Positions 1 to 8,321 of a stretch of 64,000 bases of DNA are shown piece by piece. Each line of letters begins with the position of its first letter. Position 1 is the stretch's first letter. The notes below the pieces were generated by a model. That model was not told the DNA's origin, did not search any database, and was given only the letters and a program-made list of their open reading frames with translations. This stretch comes from Ruminococcaceae bacterium UBA4871 (GTDB lineage Bacteria; Bacillota; Clostridia; Oscillospirales; Acutalibacteraceae): the NCBI GenBank assembly GCA_002399445.1, contig DHDR01000029.1, positions 19,201 through 83,200 on the forward strand, written 5' to 3'. The translations under genes were made by a program, and so were the position numbers.

Positions 1-1110
1 CAGCATCATATTAAAGGCAAATCCACCGACCGTTTTGAAAAATTTGGCCACCGCAGTTGTAGAACCGAAATTCGGTCCGCCGGTAATTCCATTGGCAGAA
101 TCGATTAAAAATGCCAGTGCAATTAAAATACCGCCGCCAGTTACAAACGGAAGCATATGAGAAACACCATTCATCAACTGCTTGTAAATCTGATGTCCAA
201 TACTGTCGTTTGATAAATCTGAAGAAACATCTGCTTTTGCTCCAGTGGAATGGTAAACGGGAACTTTGCCGTCCACAACGGACTGTATCAGTTCTTCACC
301 TTTGTTGATTCCTGCAGTCACACTCGTAAAAAGTACCGGCTTTCCGTCAAAGCGGCTTGTTTCCACATCTTTATCTGCTGCAATGATAATGCCGTCACAG
401 GCCGCAATTTCTTCGGGAGTCAGCTCATTCTTCGTGCCGTCTGCACCATTGGTTTCTACTTTTACGGGAATCCCCATTTGTTTCCCTTTTTGTTCCAGAT
501 TTTCGGCCGCCATAAAAGTATGGGCAATGCCGGTCGGGCATGCCGTCACAGCCAACACACGATATTTACTGGACTCCGGAGACTGCTCTTTTGGCGCTGT
601 CTCTGGAACAGTTTTGTCGGCATGGGCCTGTTCAGCCGATTCTTTCGGAAACTTTTCCGCTTCCTGTTCGGTAATCAGCTGGAGAAACTCCTGTTTATCC
701 TTTGCTCCCATCAGTTTTTCTTTAAATCCGGGAACCATTAACAAAGCAGCCAGCCGCTGCAGTGCCTGCAGGTGCAGGTCACTGCCGGATACAGGCGCAG
801 CAATCATAAAAAACAAGTCAGACGGTTTGTGGTCCGGTGCCTGATAATCCACACCAGACGGTACAGTCATTGCCGCGATTCCTGCTTTCTTTACAGCATC
901 CACTTTAGCATGAGGAATGGCAATTCCTCCGCCAATGGCAGTGGAAGTGTGGCTTTCCCGTGCAAGGATGCCTTCCTTGAAAGCGGCCTTATCCGAAATA
1001 CACCCCTCTTTGTCGAGGAGGCCAATCAGCTTGTCTATTGCTGCATCTTTAGATGCAGCTGTTTCATTTAATGCGATACCATCTACCAACAGTAATTCGT
1101 TAATTTTCAT
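1..1110 (-). CDS. fruA: PTS fructose transporter subunit EIIABC, partial
   Basis: This is the N-terminal 370 residues of a fructose-specific phosphotransferase permease; the C-terminal membrane part lies beyond the window edge. Domains run IIA, linker, IIB, start of IIC. The IIA part (about residues 1-150) has GGGIAIPHAK with the phosphoryl-accepting His. A charged Pro/Glu/Lys-rich linker follows. The IIB part has VTACPTGIAHTF with the phospho-Cys. The sequence then enters the first IIC membrane helix (VSHMLPFVTGGGILIALAF). The enzyme imports fructose as fructose 1-phosphate, the substrate of the fruK product encoded upstream. The ATG at 1108-1110 is preceded by GGGAAGGGAG. It is the last visible gene of the fruR-fruK-ptsH-ptsI-fruA operon. 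Specificity for fructose is inferred from family and context; mannose-type relatives exist. Confidence 0.93.
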   Translation of the reverse strand, partial: MKINELLLVDGIALNETAASKDAAIDKLIGLLDKEGCISDKAAFKEGILARESHTSTAIGGGIAIPHAKVDAVKKAGIAAMTVPSGVDYQAPDHKPSDLFFMIAAPVSGSDLHLQALQRLAALLMVPGFKEKLMGAKDKQEFLQLITEQEAEKFPKESAEQAHADKTVPETAPKEQSPESSKYRVLAVTACPTGIAHTFMAAENLEQKGKQMGIPVKVETNGADGTKNELTPEEIAACDGIIIAADKDVETSRFDGKPVLFTSVTAGINKGEELIQSVVDGKVPVYHSTGAKADVSSDLSNDSIGHQIYKQLMNGVSHMLPFVTGGGILIALAFLIDSANGITGGPNFGSTTAVAKFFKTVGGFAFNMML

Positions 1111-1187
1111 GCTGAATGCTCCCTTCCCTTTCTAAAAACCTTTTCAATACTCATCTTTCCCATCTGTTTATTAATTAAGCGAAAATC

Positions 1188-1218
1188 CATATCTGCTGCC
1201 AAAAGCACAGCGGATATG
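1188..1218 (-). other. Hairpin just after ptsI stop codon
   Basis: On the minus strand, arms at 1213-1218 and 1188-1193 (CATATC/GATATG) continue with an inner GCTG/CAGC pairing around a short loop. The structure starts 6 nt after the ptsI stop codon. Only a weak T-rich stretch follows. I read it as a leaky terminator or a 3' stabilising or processing hairpin that could set different levels of general PTS proteins and permease. Confidence 0.45.
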
Positions 1219-1223
1219 AACCA

Positions 1224-2978
1224 TCAGCTGTCCATAAGTAAACCATGCTCTTTCGCAAACGCTTGTGCACGAATGCGAATAGCCTGTGGGGTCGTACAGT
1301 CTGCAATGCTGTCGGCCAGCACCCTGCAATCGGCAGTATTGACTTTGCTGAGTATGTATTTAGCCTGCGGAATCGCACCTGCTGCCATACTCAATTCATC
1401 AAGTCCTAAACCCGTCAAAAGGGGAATTGCCAGCGGATCTCCAGCCATCCCGCCGCACATGCCAACTGAAATATGACTGTCATGTGCCGCCTGCGCAACA
1501 TGCCGAATCAAAGAAATCACAGCAGGGTTAAAATAATCATATAAGTATGAGATTTTTTCATTTCCACGGTCAACTGCAAGCGTATACTGTACCAAATCAT
1601 TGGTACCAATGCTGAAGAAGTCCACTTCTTTAGCAAGCGTACGCGCCATCAGAGCAGCAGACGGAATTTCCACCATAATACCGACAGGAATTTTAGCATC
1701 ATACGCAATGCCTGCCTTGTCCAACTGCGATTTTGCTTCCTGCAGCATATTTTTTGCTGCCGTCAGTTCCTCATGCCCGGAAATCATTGGGAACATGATT
1801 CGCAGATTTCCGAATGCGCTTGCCCGCAGAATCGCCTTCAGCTGTGTAAGAAACAATTCTTTTTGGTCAAGGCAAAGCCGGATTGCACGATATCCCAAAA
1901 ACGGATTTTTCTCCTTAGGAATCGAAAGATAACTAGTCTCCTTGTCGCCGCCGATATCCAATGTGCGGATGATGGCACTGCCTGTTCCGCTGGACGGAAA
2001 AGCCTCAGCAACTGCCTTGTATTCTTTAAACTGCTCTTTTTCTGTGGGAGCACTGGTGCGGGAAAGGAAAATCTGCTCTGTCCGCATCAAGCCAACCGCT
2101 TCTGCACCTTGATTCAAGCAGAAATCAGTATCTTTGGCAGCGCCTATATTGGCGGCAACAATCATACGCTTACCATCCGCAAGGACAGCCTTTTGTTTGG
2201 AGAATTTTTCCAAAATGGCACGCTGACGATTTTCTTTTTCCATCTTTTCACGATAAATCTTCAGTGTTTTTTCATCTGGAGAAATGATGCACTCCCCATT
2301 TTCACCATCCAAGATCAAAGTATCACCGCTGTGCACATGATCCAACAAATCGGTGACACCCACCACTGCCGGAATTCCCATAGACTTGGCAAAGATAGAC
2401 GTATGTGCGGTTTTGCCGCCCTTTTCAGTTGCAAATCCAAGCACATATTGACGGTCAAGCTGAATGGTGTCAGATGCAGACAAATCGTCCGCTACTAAAA
2501 TAACTTTTTCATGAATGGAAGATAACGTATTGCCAGCTTCTCCAGAAAGAATCTGTACAAGCCGTCTGCCTGCATCCCGCACATCTGCAGCACGTTCCTT
2601 CATATATGGGTTGGGCATATTTTCAAACAAGGCGGCAAATTGTTCTGTCACCTGTTTGACAGCCTGCTCTGCCGGAATCAGCTGTTTCCGAATCCGCTTT
2701 TCAATCTCCGGAACATATGCCGGATCTGCCAAAATGGACTTCTGTCCTTTCAGAATTCCAATTTGTTTTTCGTCCAGCATATTTGCAGAACGTGCAATCA
2801 AGTCCTCCACCGCCTGTACGGCATTCTTGACTGCCGACTGAAATCTGGCAGCCTCGGCATCTGCACAATCAGCTGAAATGGACTTTACTTCATGGACAAC
2901 AGGCTGCCGATAAACAAATGCTTTGGCAATCCGAATACCCTCTGATACACCAATCCCTTTGCAGGATTCATTTCCCAT
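1224..2978 (-). CDS. ptsI: Phosphoenolpyruvate-protein phosphotransferase (Enzyme I)
   Basis: Cytoplasmic Enzyme I takes phosphate from PEP and passes it to HPr, the first step of all PTS sugar uptake. The 584 residues fit the family (about 570-580). The order is an N-terminal HPr-binding/swivelling domain with the active-site His192 in GGKTAHTSIFAKS, then the PEP-binding barrel with MRTEQIFL, the IGTNDLVQY segment and a C-terminal GMCGGMAGDP segment. That last motif is usually GMCGEMAGD, so the Glu next to the active Cys is replaced by Gly. AGGAGG lies 13 nt before the ATG, a rather long spacing. It sits 43 nt downstream of ptsH in the fructose operon, so general PTS proteins are probably induced together with fructose uptake. 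Confidence 0.95.
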   Translation of the reverse strand: MGNESCKGIGVSEGIRIAKAFVYRQPVVHEVKSISADCADAEAARFQSAVKNAVQAVEDLIARSANMLDEKQIGILKGQKSILADPAYVPEIEKRIRKQLIPAEQAVKQVTEQFAALFENMPNPYMKERAADVRDAGRRLVQILSGEAGNTLSSIHEKVILVADDLSASDTIQLDRQYVLGFATEKGGKTAHTSIFAKSMGIPAVVGVTDLLDHVHSGDTLILDGENGECIISPDEKTLKIYREKMEKENRQRAILEKFSKQKAVLADGKRMIVAANIGAAKDTDFCLNQGAEAVGLMRTEQIFLSRTSAPTEKEQFKEYKAVAEAFPSSGTGSAIIRTLDIGGDKETSYLSIPKEKNPFLGYRAIRLCLDQKELFLTQLKAILRASAFGNLRIMFPMISGHEELTAAKNMLQEAKSQLDKAGIAYDAKIPVGIMVEIPSAALMARTLAKEVDFFSIGTNDLVQYTLAVDRGNEKISYLYDYFNPAVISLIRHVAQAAHDSHISVGMCGGMAGDPLAIPLLTGLGLDELSMAAGAIPQAKYILSKVNTADCRVLADSIADCTTPQAIRIRAQAFAKEHGLLMDS

Positions 2979-3021
2979 AATTAATGACAGGCCTCCTTAA
3001 TGTCGCCTGAGCAGCGAAAAT

Positions 3022-3294
3022 TTATTGTTCTCCAAAATTATTTGCAAATAGCTTTTCCACAGCTGCCATTGCCGCCGTCTCATCATCGCCTGTCACCGTT
3101 ACTGTAACTTCCTGACCAGCTCCCAGGCCAAGGCTCATCAGGCCCAATATGCTTTTTGCATCTATTTCGGAATCGGTGCCTACTTTTTTGAGCATAATAG
3201 TGGAAGCAAATGGGCCAGCAGTTTCCGTCAACAGCTGTGCCGGACGCAGATGGAAACCCTGCTTGCAGCCAATTGTAAATTGTTTCTGAATCAT
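3022..3294 (-). CDS. ptsH: Phosphocarrier protein HPr
   Basis: This small cytoplasmic phosphocarrier moves phosphate from Enzyme I to EIIA domains. The 90 residues are typical. His15 in GFHLRPAQ is the catalytic phosphorylation site. Ser48 in AKSILGLMSLG corresponds to the regulatory Ser46 that HPr kinase phosphorylates in Firmicutes, so it probably also serves CcpA-dependent catabolite control. The ribosome binding site is weak. It lies between fruK and ptsI. A dedicated fructose-type HPr is possible, but the Ser site and the adjacent ptsI suggest it is the general HPr; other copies outside the window cannot be excluded. Confidence 0.94.
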   Translation of the reverse strand: MIQKQFTIGCKQGFHLRPAQLLTETAGPFASTIMLKKVGTDSEIDAKSILGLMSLGLGAGQEVTVTVTGDDETAAMAAVEKLFANNFGEQ

Positions 3295-3388
3295 TGTTAC
3301 ACATTCTTTCTGCCAAGCTGGCGAATTCTAATTCTATACGATAATTTAGTGTCTCATACCCCGCACAGATTTTCTGTACAGTCAACAG

Positions 3389-4336
3389 TCAGGCCATTTT
3401 CATAGGCTCAACTGTAACCAGCGGAATGGACTTCATGACTTCCGCCTGTCCGCAAACCTGTGTTCCGGGTTTTGAAGCGGTAATTGTGCCCGCCGCAGTT
3501 GTTAATTGAGCAATCTCCCGCAGGGATAATCCATGCAGCAATGCATAGGCCAGAGAGCCAACCATGGAATCTCCCGCACCGGTAGCACTCTGCACAGGGA
3601 TGTCCCATGAATGGACCCGGAAGGCTTCCTGCGCATCTGCAACAACAGCACCGTCTGCACCCATGGAGACAATCACCAAAGAAATGCCACTTTGAATCAA
3701 TTCATGTGCAGCCTGCAGAACGTCCTGCGGTGTCTGCAGCTTTTTCCCCATTAATTGCTCCAGTTCATGAATATTCGGCTTTACTGCATAGGGAGTGCTC
3801 TTAAGACCTTCATGCAGGGCTTCCCCATCTGCATCCAAAATAGTCTTTGCACCTTGTTCCTTTGCAATACCTATTAACTGCGCATAAATATCCTGCGGCA
3901 CTCTGGGGGGAAGGCTTCCGCTTAACACCACAATATTGGCACCTTGGCATAAAGACTGGAATTTTTTCCGAAACGCCTGCAAATCTTCAGGTGATACAGG
4001 GCATCCGCCTTCATTAAATTCTGTTGTTTTATGTGCCTTGCGGTCAAAAGCCTTCACATTCGTGCGGGTTTCCCCTTCAATTTCCAAAAAGTCCTGTGAA
4101 ATCTGTTTCTGCTGCAAAAAGGTAAGCAAGCTGTGGCCAGTTGAACCTGCGACAAATCCTGTAACGATAGCTTCCGTTTGAAAATTATGCAAAACGCGCG
4201 CCACATTGATGCCTTTTCCGCCCGGATCCGTCTCCGAATGTACAACACGGTTAAGTTCATAAGGCTGCAGCGCCTGTATTTGAATTGTTCGGTCAATAGA
4301 CGGATTCAATGCAACCGCAATTACTTTTCCATCCAT
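3389..4336 (-). CDS. fruK: 1-phosphofructokinase
   Basis: PfkB-family sugar kinase converting fructose 1-phosphate and ATP to fructose 1,6-bisphosphate, feeding FruA-imported fructose into glycolysis. The N-terminus (ALNPSIDRTI) and the substrate segment PGGKGINVAR are typical of 1-phosphofructokinases. The C-terminal GAGDSMVG motif holds the catalytic Asp and anion hole. I chose the ATG at 4334-4336 (315 residues) because AGGAGGG precedes it by a few bases and homologues start there; a longer frame upstream has no such site. It starts 31 nt after fruR, in one operon. The tagatose 6-phosphate kinase (lacC) is a close relative, but context favours fruK. Confidence 0.93.
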   Translation of the reverse strand: MDGKVIAVALNPSIDRTIQIQALQPYELNRVVHSETDPGGKGINVARVLHNFQTEAIVTGFVAGSTGHSLLTFLQQKQISQDFLEIEGETRTNVKAFDRKAHKTTEFNEGGCPVSPEDLQAFRKKFQSLCQGANIVVLSGSLPPRVPQDIYAQLIGIAKEQGAKTILDADGEALHEGLKSTPYAVKPNIHELEQLMGKKLQTPQDVLQAAHELIQSGISLVIVSMGADGAVVADAQEAFRVHSWDIPVQSATGAGDSMVGSLAYALLHGLSLREIAQLTTAAGTITASKPGTQVCGQAEVMKSIPLVTVEPMKMA

Positions 4337-4367
4337 CAAAGTTCCCTCCTGACAATTTCGTTTATTA

Positions 4368-5159
4368 TTATGAAGCCTCTCCATCATTTTGGGGCATATC
4401 AACCATATAAAGCTGAATGCCCTTTTCCATCAGCTCCCGCTTTTGATCTTCAGAAATCAAAGTGCTGGTAATACAGCCGTCAACATCTGAAAGCGCACCA
4501 AACTTAGCAAAAGATACACGTCCAATTTTAGAATGATCCGCCAACACATATACCTGTTCGGCGACCTGCATCATTTTATGCTTGGTGGAAGCTTCCAACA
4601 TATTAGGCGTCGTCAAACCAATATCAGTACTAAGCCCATTCGTTGCCATGAATGCTTTGTCAACGCGAATCCGCATCAGATTTTCCTCGGTTACCGGGCC
4701 GACAAGTGCCATCGTGTTAGAGCGCAATGTTCCGCCCACAGAAATCAGGGTGACATTCGGCAGATTGGAAACTTGCTGCATCAAATTAATGGAATTGGTT
4801 ACTACGGTCAGCTGCCTAAAAGAAGCAAGCTGAGCCGCCAGATAAAGCGTGGTAGTCCCTGAATCAATCAGGACAGAGTCCCCATCCTCAATCAGGGACG
4901 CTGCTTTGACCGCGATCCGCTGTTTCTCTTCACGAAAACAATCTTTCTTGTCATTATAAGTCTGTTCCATTCCAACAGACTCCATACAAATTGCACCGCC
5001 ATGCGTTCGTTTAAGCTGCCGCCGCTTTTCTAATTCTGTCAGGTCACGGCGAACAGTGGATTCCGAAACATTGAAAAGGCTGCACAGCTTGCGAACTGAT
5101 GCACGGGCATTATTCTGCACATATTTACAAATCCCCTGCAAGCGCTCTTCCTCGTACAC
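4368..5159 (-). CDS. fruR: DeoR-family transcriptional regulator of the fructose operon
   Basis: DNA-binding regulator of 263 residues. The N-terminal winged helix (about 1-57) has the DeoR signature SESTVRRDLTELEKR followed by RTHGGA. The C-terminal DeoRC sensor domain has DSGTTTLYLA and typically binds a phosphorylated sugar, here probably fructose 1-phosphate. The start is GTG at 5157-5159, preceded by AAGGAGG. It is the first gene of the operon, directly behind a consensus promoter at 5216-5244, so it probably controls its own operon. Regulation by fructose 1-phosphate is known for the family and not shown by the sequence. Confidence 0.9.
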   Translation of the reverse strand: MYEEERLQGICKYVQNNARASVRKLCSLFNVSESTVRRDLTELEKRRQLKRTHGGAICMESVGMEQTYNDKKDCFREEKQRIAVKAASLIEDGDSVLIDSGTTTLYLAAQLASFRQLTVVTNSINLMQQVSNLPNVTLISVGGTLRSNTMALVGPVTEENLMRIRVDKAFMATNGLSTDIGLTTPNMLEASTKHKMMQVAEQVYVLADHSKIGRVSFAKFGALSDVDGCITSTLISEDQKRELMEKGIQLYMVDMPQNDGEAS

Positions 5160-5215
5160 AGGGAAGCGCCTCCTTGATTAATTATAGATGTTCATGACTG
5201 TTTAGAACTGGTATT

Positions 5216-5244
5216 ATCGTATCATCAATTTGCAAAGATGTCAA
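5216..5244 (-). promoter_or_regulatory. Promoter of the fruR-fruK-ptsHI-fruA operon
   Basis: Minus-strand TTGACA (5244-5239) and TACGAT (5221-5216) are separated by 17 bp, close to the sigma-A consensus, about 55 bp before the fruR GTG. No fruR operator could be named with confidence. Confidence 0.75.
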
Positions 5245-5590
5245 TAGTATCTGAAATATAAATATTTGCGCACCTTTTATTGTCACACATATATAAAAAT
5301 GTAGGCATTATTATAGGCATTATCACAAATTCATGCAGAATGCATAAGTACTTCATTCGTGTATCTGCCCTTATCACCCATAATTTTAAAGAACATGGTT
5401 TTATAATCCATCATAATCAGTCATTTTAAATTCAAGTTTGGTCAATATCTGCTTAAATTATCTATTATAATTCCTGATTGAATGATTGACCTTGCTTGAT
5501 TTATGTTTGAAATCAGTCATGATTCGGTCAAAATGGCACTTTCTCTAAAAATCAAGCATGGATGATTCAACAAAACCATACTGCCATAAT
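5245..5590. other. AT-rich intergenic stretch, nothing identified
   Basis: About 350 bp without a plausible reading frame on either strand. It holds several short variants of TCAGTCAT, TTGGTCAA and GATTGACC scattered over 5400-5540 that could be decayed repeats or operators, but no regular spacing is visible. Confidence 0.4.
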
Positions 5591-5649
5591 GAAACAGATG
5601 ACTGCATTGATATCCCAGAAAGAGGGACATAAGTACAGTCATCTGTTTT
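5591..5649. repeat. Long inverted repeat (14-bp arms)
   Basis: Arms 5591-5604 and 5636-5649 pair over 14 positions, 13 Watson-Crick and one G-T (core AAACAGATGACTG with its complement). The loop is 31 nt. The right arm ends in TTTTC. It could be a small-RNA hairpin, a plus-strand terminator or a remnant of a small mobile element. No gene lies immediately upstream on either strand. Confidence 0.6.
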
Positions 5650-5710
5650 CATTTATCTTTATAAATCCAGAATTAAACTATTTTGTCTTTAAATACAAAT
5701 CAAATGGTAG

Positions 5711-5755
5711 AAAAAAAGGTGTTACTTTCACAAAATGAAAAACACCATTTTTTCT
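5711..5755. terminator. Two-way intrinsic terminator
   Basis: GGTGTT-ac-TTTCA (5718-5730) pairs with TGAAA-AACACC (5736-5746) around a CAAAA loop. It is flanked by A7 on one side and T6 on the other, so it works on both strands. On the minus strand it would end the small RNA proposed at 5770-5873. Confidence 0.75.
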
Positions 5756-5769
5756 TATGATTAAACAAC

Positions 5770-5873
5770 AGGAAAAAGGGAGCAAGCGAATCGGCCGCCT
5801 AGAAGGGCTATTTCTAATGCGGTTTAGGAAAAAACGAGGTTCTCTTACAAATGTGCTCTCTCCCGAGGACTAA
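5770..5873 (-). ncRNA. Probable structured small RNA, class unknown
   Basis: The minus strand holds a compact non-coding unit. TATGAT/TACAAT -10 elements (5888-5878) and a TTGTCG box (5909-5904, spacing not ideal) precede it. Its 5' part GGGAGAGAGC can pair with the 3' part GCTTGCTCCC (8 of 10 positions), closing an internal region with a CCTA/TAGG-bounded hairpin. A terminator at 5711-5755 lies downstream, giving a transcript of about 105-160 nt. I compared it by eye with 6S, SRP, tmRNA, T-box and common riboswitch cores and found no convincing match. It could alternatively be an untranslated leader of something lost. Confidence 0.45.
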
Positions 5874-6164
5874 GTTTATTGTATCATAAATTGCATGAAG
5901 AATCGACAATTTGGCCGTCATTTGTAAAAAGTTGCATGCTATATGTTGTAATTTTATCTAGTGCGTGCGCTGCCCCACAAAACGTCTCCGCATAAAACGC
6001 TCTGCAGCTAGCCATTTCCCTTATTTCACCTGTTGTTTTAACATGATCCATCAGATACTTTTAAGGTTGATGTCTAAAAGCACTGGTTCCGATCTGGACA
6101 CAGGGATGTGAAAGCTTCAAATTTCAACTGTATTTTCCTGACGAACTTCAGATCATATGAGGAT

Positions 6165-7511
6165 TCAGCTATCCGATACAGCATTTCTGTCCTTCTTATA
6201 AGAAACAATTGCTGTTGACAGAAACCAGCCATCTTGAAAGGTCTGCAGCAGACTCCCGTTATATTTATTTACAGAAGAGCGAACACTCTGCAGTCCAATT
6301 CCATGAAATTGTGAATCTTTCTTTGAAGTTTTCAGTTCTTGATTACCAACCAGTGGATTTTCAAGAACCGTATTTGCAATCCGGAAAATCAAAAAATCAT
6401 TTCGCGTATGAATTCTAACATCAATGAGTCTTTGCATTGGGTCCGGTACTTTGCAACATGCTTCCAGCGCATTGTCTAAAAGATTTGCCAGAATGATGCA
6501 TAAGTCGGACTGGAAAATACAGCTATCCTGAACCGGCGGAAGAGATGCATCAATTTTAATCGAGATATCATGCTGTTTGGCCTGCTTCACTTTTTCATTC
6601 AGAATCGCGTCAGCAACCGCAACACCTGTAAATGCTCGGTTGTCATCAATACCTGACGTGCAGGAAATGCTTTGGATATATTTTCGCGCTTCCTGAACTT
6701 TTCCATGCATAAGCAATCCGTCAATTGCAGTTAAATGGTTGTCAAAGTCATGAAAAATTTTTGCATTTGTCTGATACATTTGATGCATCTGGGAATATTT
6801 TTGCTCGGCCATTCGTGCTTCCCCCTGCAATTTTTGATTAGCAACTTGCTCCTTGTGGTATTCTTTTAAACTATTTAGATACTGTGTAACTGCAAACAAA
6901 CCTATCAAAATGATGATGCCGCAGATTCCGATAATGTACTCCGCATAACGGCTTCTTTTTTTAGAAACAAATTCAATAAAAATGGACAGCAGCGCCAATC
7001 CCACCAAGACCACTGCAAGATAACTGAAAGCAGAGATTGCAATCCCTTTTGTCCTCTGTTTAAACAGTTTATATAAATAAAACAGACAGCAGTCAATGAG
7101 TTTATCAATGATCAGATAAATACATCTTATATATCCAGTTTGATAAAACAGGTTATACAAGGATACATGATTGACATAACTGATAATCGTAATCAGAAAA
7201 CTTTCCTGCAGAGTTAAAATAACGATATATGCTACACTGCCGAAGACTGCACGAAGGGCTTTGATATGGCAAATCATCATCCCGGCACCGGCAATCAGCA
7301 AGATGGAGGCCAACATAGCGGCCCAAGAAAAGAGAGCGGCCATATTCAGCAAAGTAATAATTGCTGTATACATACACACAGCCAGCCATTTCATCTGTAT
7401 CTGCTTGTTTCCATCATATCTATTCTTACCAAGTGTTTCGACAACGCTGATTCCCAGATAACCTTCCACAGCAGTCGCCAAAATTTCAATGCACCAAAAG
7501 ACAGCTGTCAT
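6165..7511 (-). CDS. AgrC-like sensor histidine kinase (GHKL family)
   Basis: Membrane sensor kinase of 448 residues. The first ~210 residues form about six hydrophobic helices, followed by a coiled-coil-like linker. The transmitter has HDFDNHL with phospho-accepting His254, the N-box LANLLDNALEAC and the G-box HGIGLQSV, as in AgrC/ComD kinases that sense peptides. I prefer the ATG at 7509-7511. It overlaps the upstream response-regulator stop as ATGA and has GGGGCG before it; a start 24 nt further upstream would overlap more. No agrB or agrD gene is nearby, so the signal is unknown. In family members the ligand is often a cyclic peptide, but this is inference here. Confidence 0.88.
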   Translation of the reverse strand: MTAVFWCIEILATAVEGYLGISVVETLGKNRYDGNKQIQMKWLAVCMYTAIITLLNMAALFSWAAMLASILLIAGAGMMICHIKALRAVFGSVAYIVILTLQESFLITIISYVNHVSLYNLFYQTGYIRCIYLIIDKLIDCCLFYLYKLFKQRTKGIAISAFSYLAVVLVGLALLSIFIEFVSKKRSRYAEYIIGICGIIILIGLFAVTQYLNSLKEYHKEQVANQKLQGEARMAEQKYSQMHQMYQTNAKIFHDFDNHLTAIDGLLMHGKVQEARKYIQSISCTSGIDDNRAFTGVAVADAILNEKVKQAKQHDISIKIDASLPPVQDSCIFQSDLCIILANLLDNALEACCKVPDPMQRLIDVRIHTRNDFLIFRIANTVLENPLVGNQELKTSKKDSQFHGIGLQSVRSSVNKYNGSLLQTFQDGWFLSTAIVSYKKDRNAVSDS

Positions 7512-8239
7512 AGATTTGCGCCCCAATATTTGCAAAGTCTTTCCTGCACAGACGGCAGATTTGGCCGGCTGATTTTAATTTGTGTTCCATCCCTGCACAC
7601 TGCACAGCCATTTTCAATGCGCATAATATGTAAAATATTGACGATATAGCCCCTATCAATAAAAAGAAAATTTTCCGCAGACAGTTCCTCATACACCAGC
7701 TTCAGCGGCTTCCTCTGCGCATAAACAAGATTGGACAGCAAATGAAAGTAGCTATTCCTGTTGGCTTTGTTGACATATACGATTTCTTTGTAGGGAATCC
7801 GGATCAAACCATGAGTAATGCTTTTAAAGACATAAGACTGGTTTTCTTCAATTCGCATGACCTTAACGGCATCCTTCAAAGCTGGAACCAGTCTCTGCTC
7901 CAGTTGTGATTTTGGAATGTACCGAAAAACAGATAGTGCATAGGCATCTATTGCATACTCACAATGGGATGTTAAAAAAATGATAAGGCAATTCGGCAGA
8001 CTTTTATGTACACGTTGGGCAGTTTCCAATCCACCGGGTGCAGGCATTTCAATATCCAAGATAGCCAGATCATATCGCTCGCCGGTTTCTATCTGCCGAA
8101 GAAGATCTCGGCTGCATGAATACGCCTTAACGGTTACAGCAATCTGCATATTGCGAAACGCCGACTGAATATCCTGACACACAATCTGCAAAAAAATTTT
8201 ATCGTCATCACATACCGCAAGTGAAAACATATTCCGCAT
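7508..8239 (-). CDS. LytTR-family response regulator (AgrA-like)
   Basis: Cytoplasmic response regulator of 243 residues. The receiver domain (about 1-125) has the acidic pocket DDD at 11-13, phospho-acceptor Asp62 in LAILDIEMP and a LTSH segment. The C-terminal LytTR DNA-binding domain (about 140-240) has the typical KEIVYVNKANRNSYF and FLFIDRGYIVN stretches. It is the first gene of a two-gene operon with the histidine kinase, joined by a 4-bp overlap. An extended -10 promoter lies at 8313-8318. Targets are unknown; LytTR regulators usually bind paired direct repeats, which I did not find clearly here. Confidence 0.9.
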   Translation of the reverse strand: MRNMFSLAVCDDDKIFLQIVCQDIQSAFRNMQIAVTVKAYSCSRDLLRQIETGERYDLAILDIEMPAPGGLETAQRVHKSLPNCLIIFLTSHCEYAIDAYALSVFRYIPKSQLEQRLVPALKDAVKVMRIEENQSYVFKSITHGLIRIPYKEIVYVNKANRNSYFHLLSNLVYAQRKPLKLVYEELSAENFLFIDRGYIVNILHIMRIENGCAVCRDGTQIKISRPNLPSVQERLCKYWGANL

Positions 8240-8312
8240 CTATCCTTTTCTGTCTCAAATGGAATGTGTATTATAAAAATCGTGCACTTCAGCACCTCAA
8301 TTATCTGCATAA

Positions 8313-8321
8313 ATTATAACA
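8313..8321 (-). promoter_or_regulatory. Extended -10 promoter before the AgrA/AgrC-like operon
   Basis: The minus strand has TGTTATAAT, an extended -10 (TG-N-TATAAT), about 75 bp before the response-regulator start. No good -35 box is visible. The rest of the 8240-8550 gap holds only this promoter and decayed dpaB sequence. Confidence 0.5.

Noticed and set aside
5770..5873. Considered as SRP RNA
   Set aside because: The SRP domain IV signature (GGAAGGAAGCAG-type loop) is absent on both strands.
5884..6051. 55-codon minus-strand ORF upstream of the small RNA, considered as an AgrD-like peptide
   Set aside because: No ribosome binding site, no amphipathic leader or charged C-terminal tail of AgrD, and it runs into the small RNA promoter.
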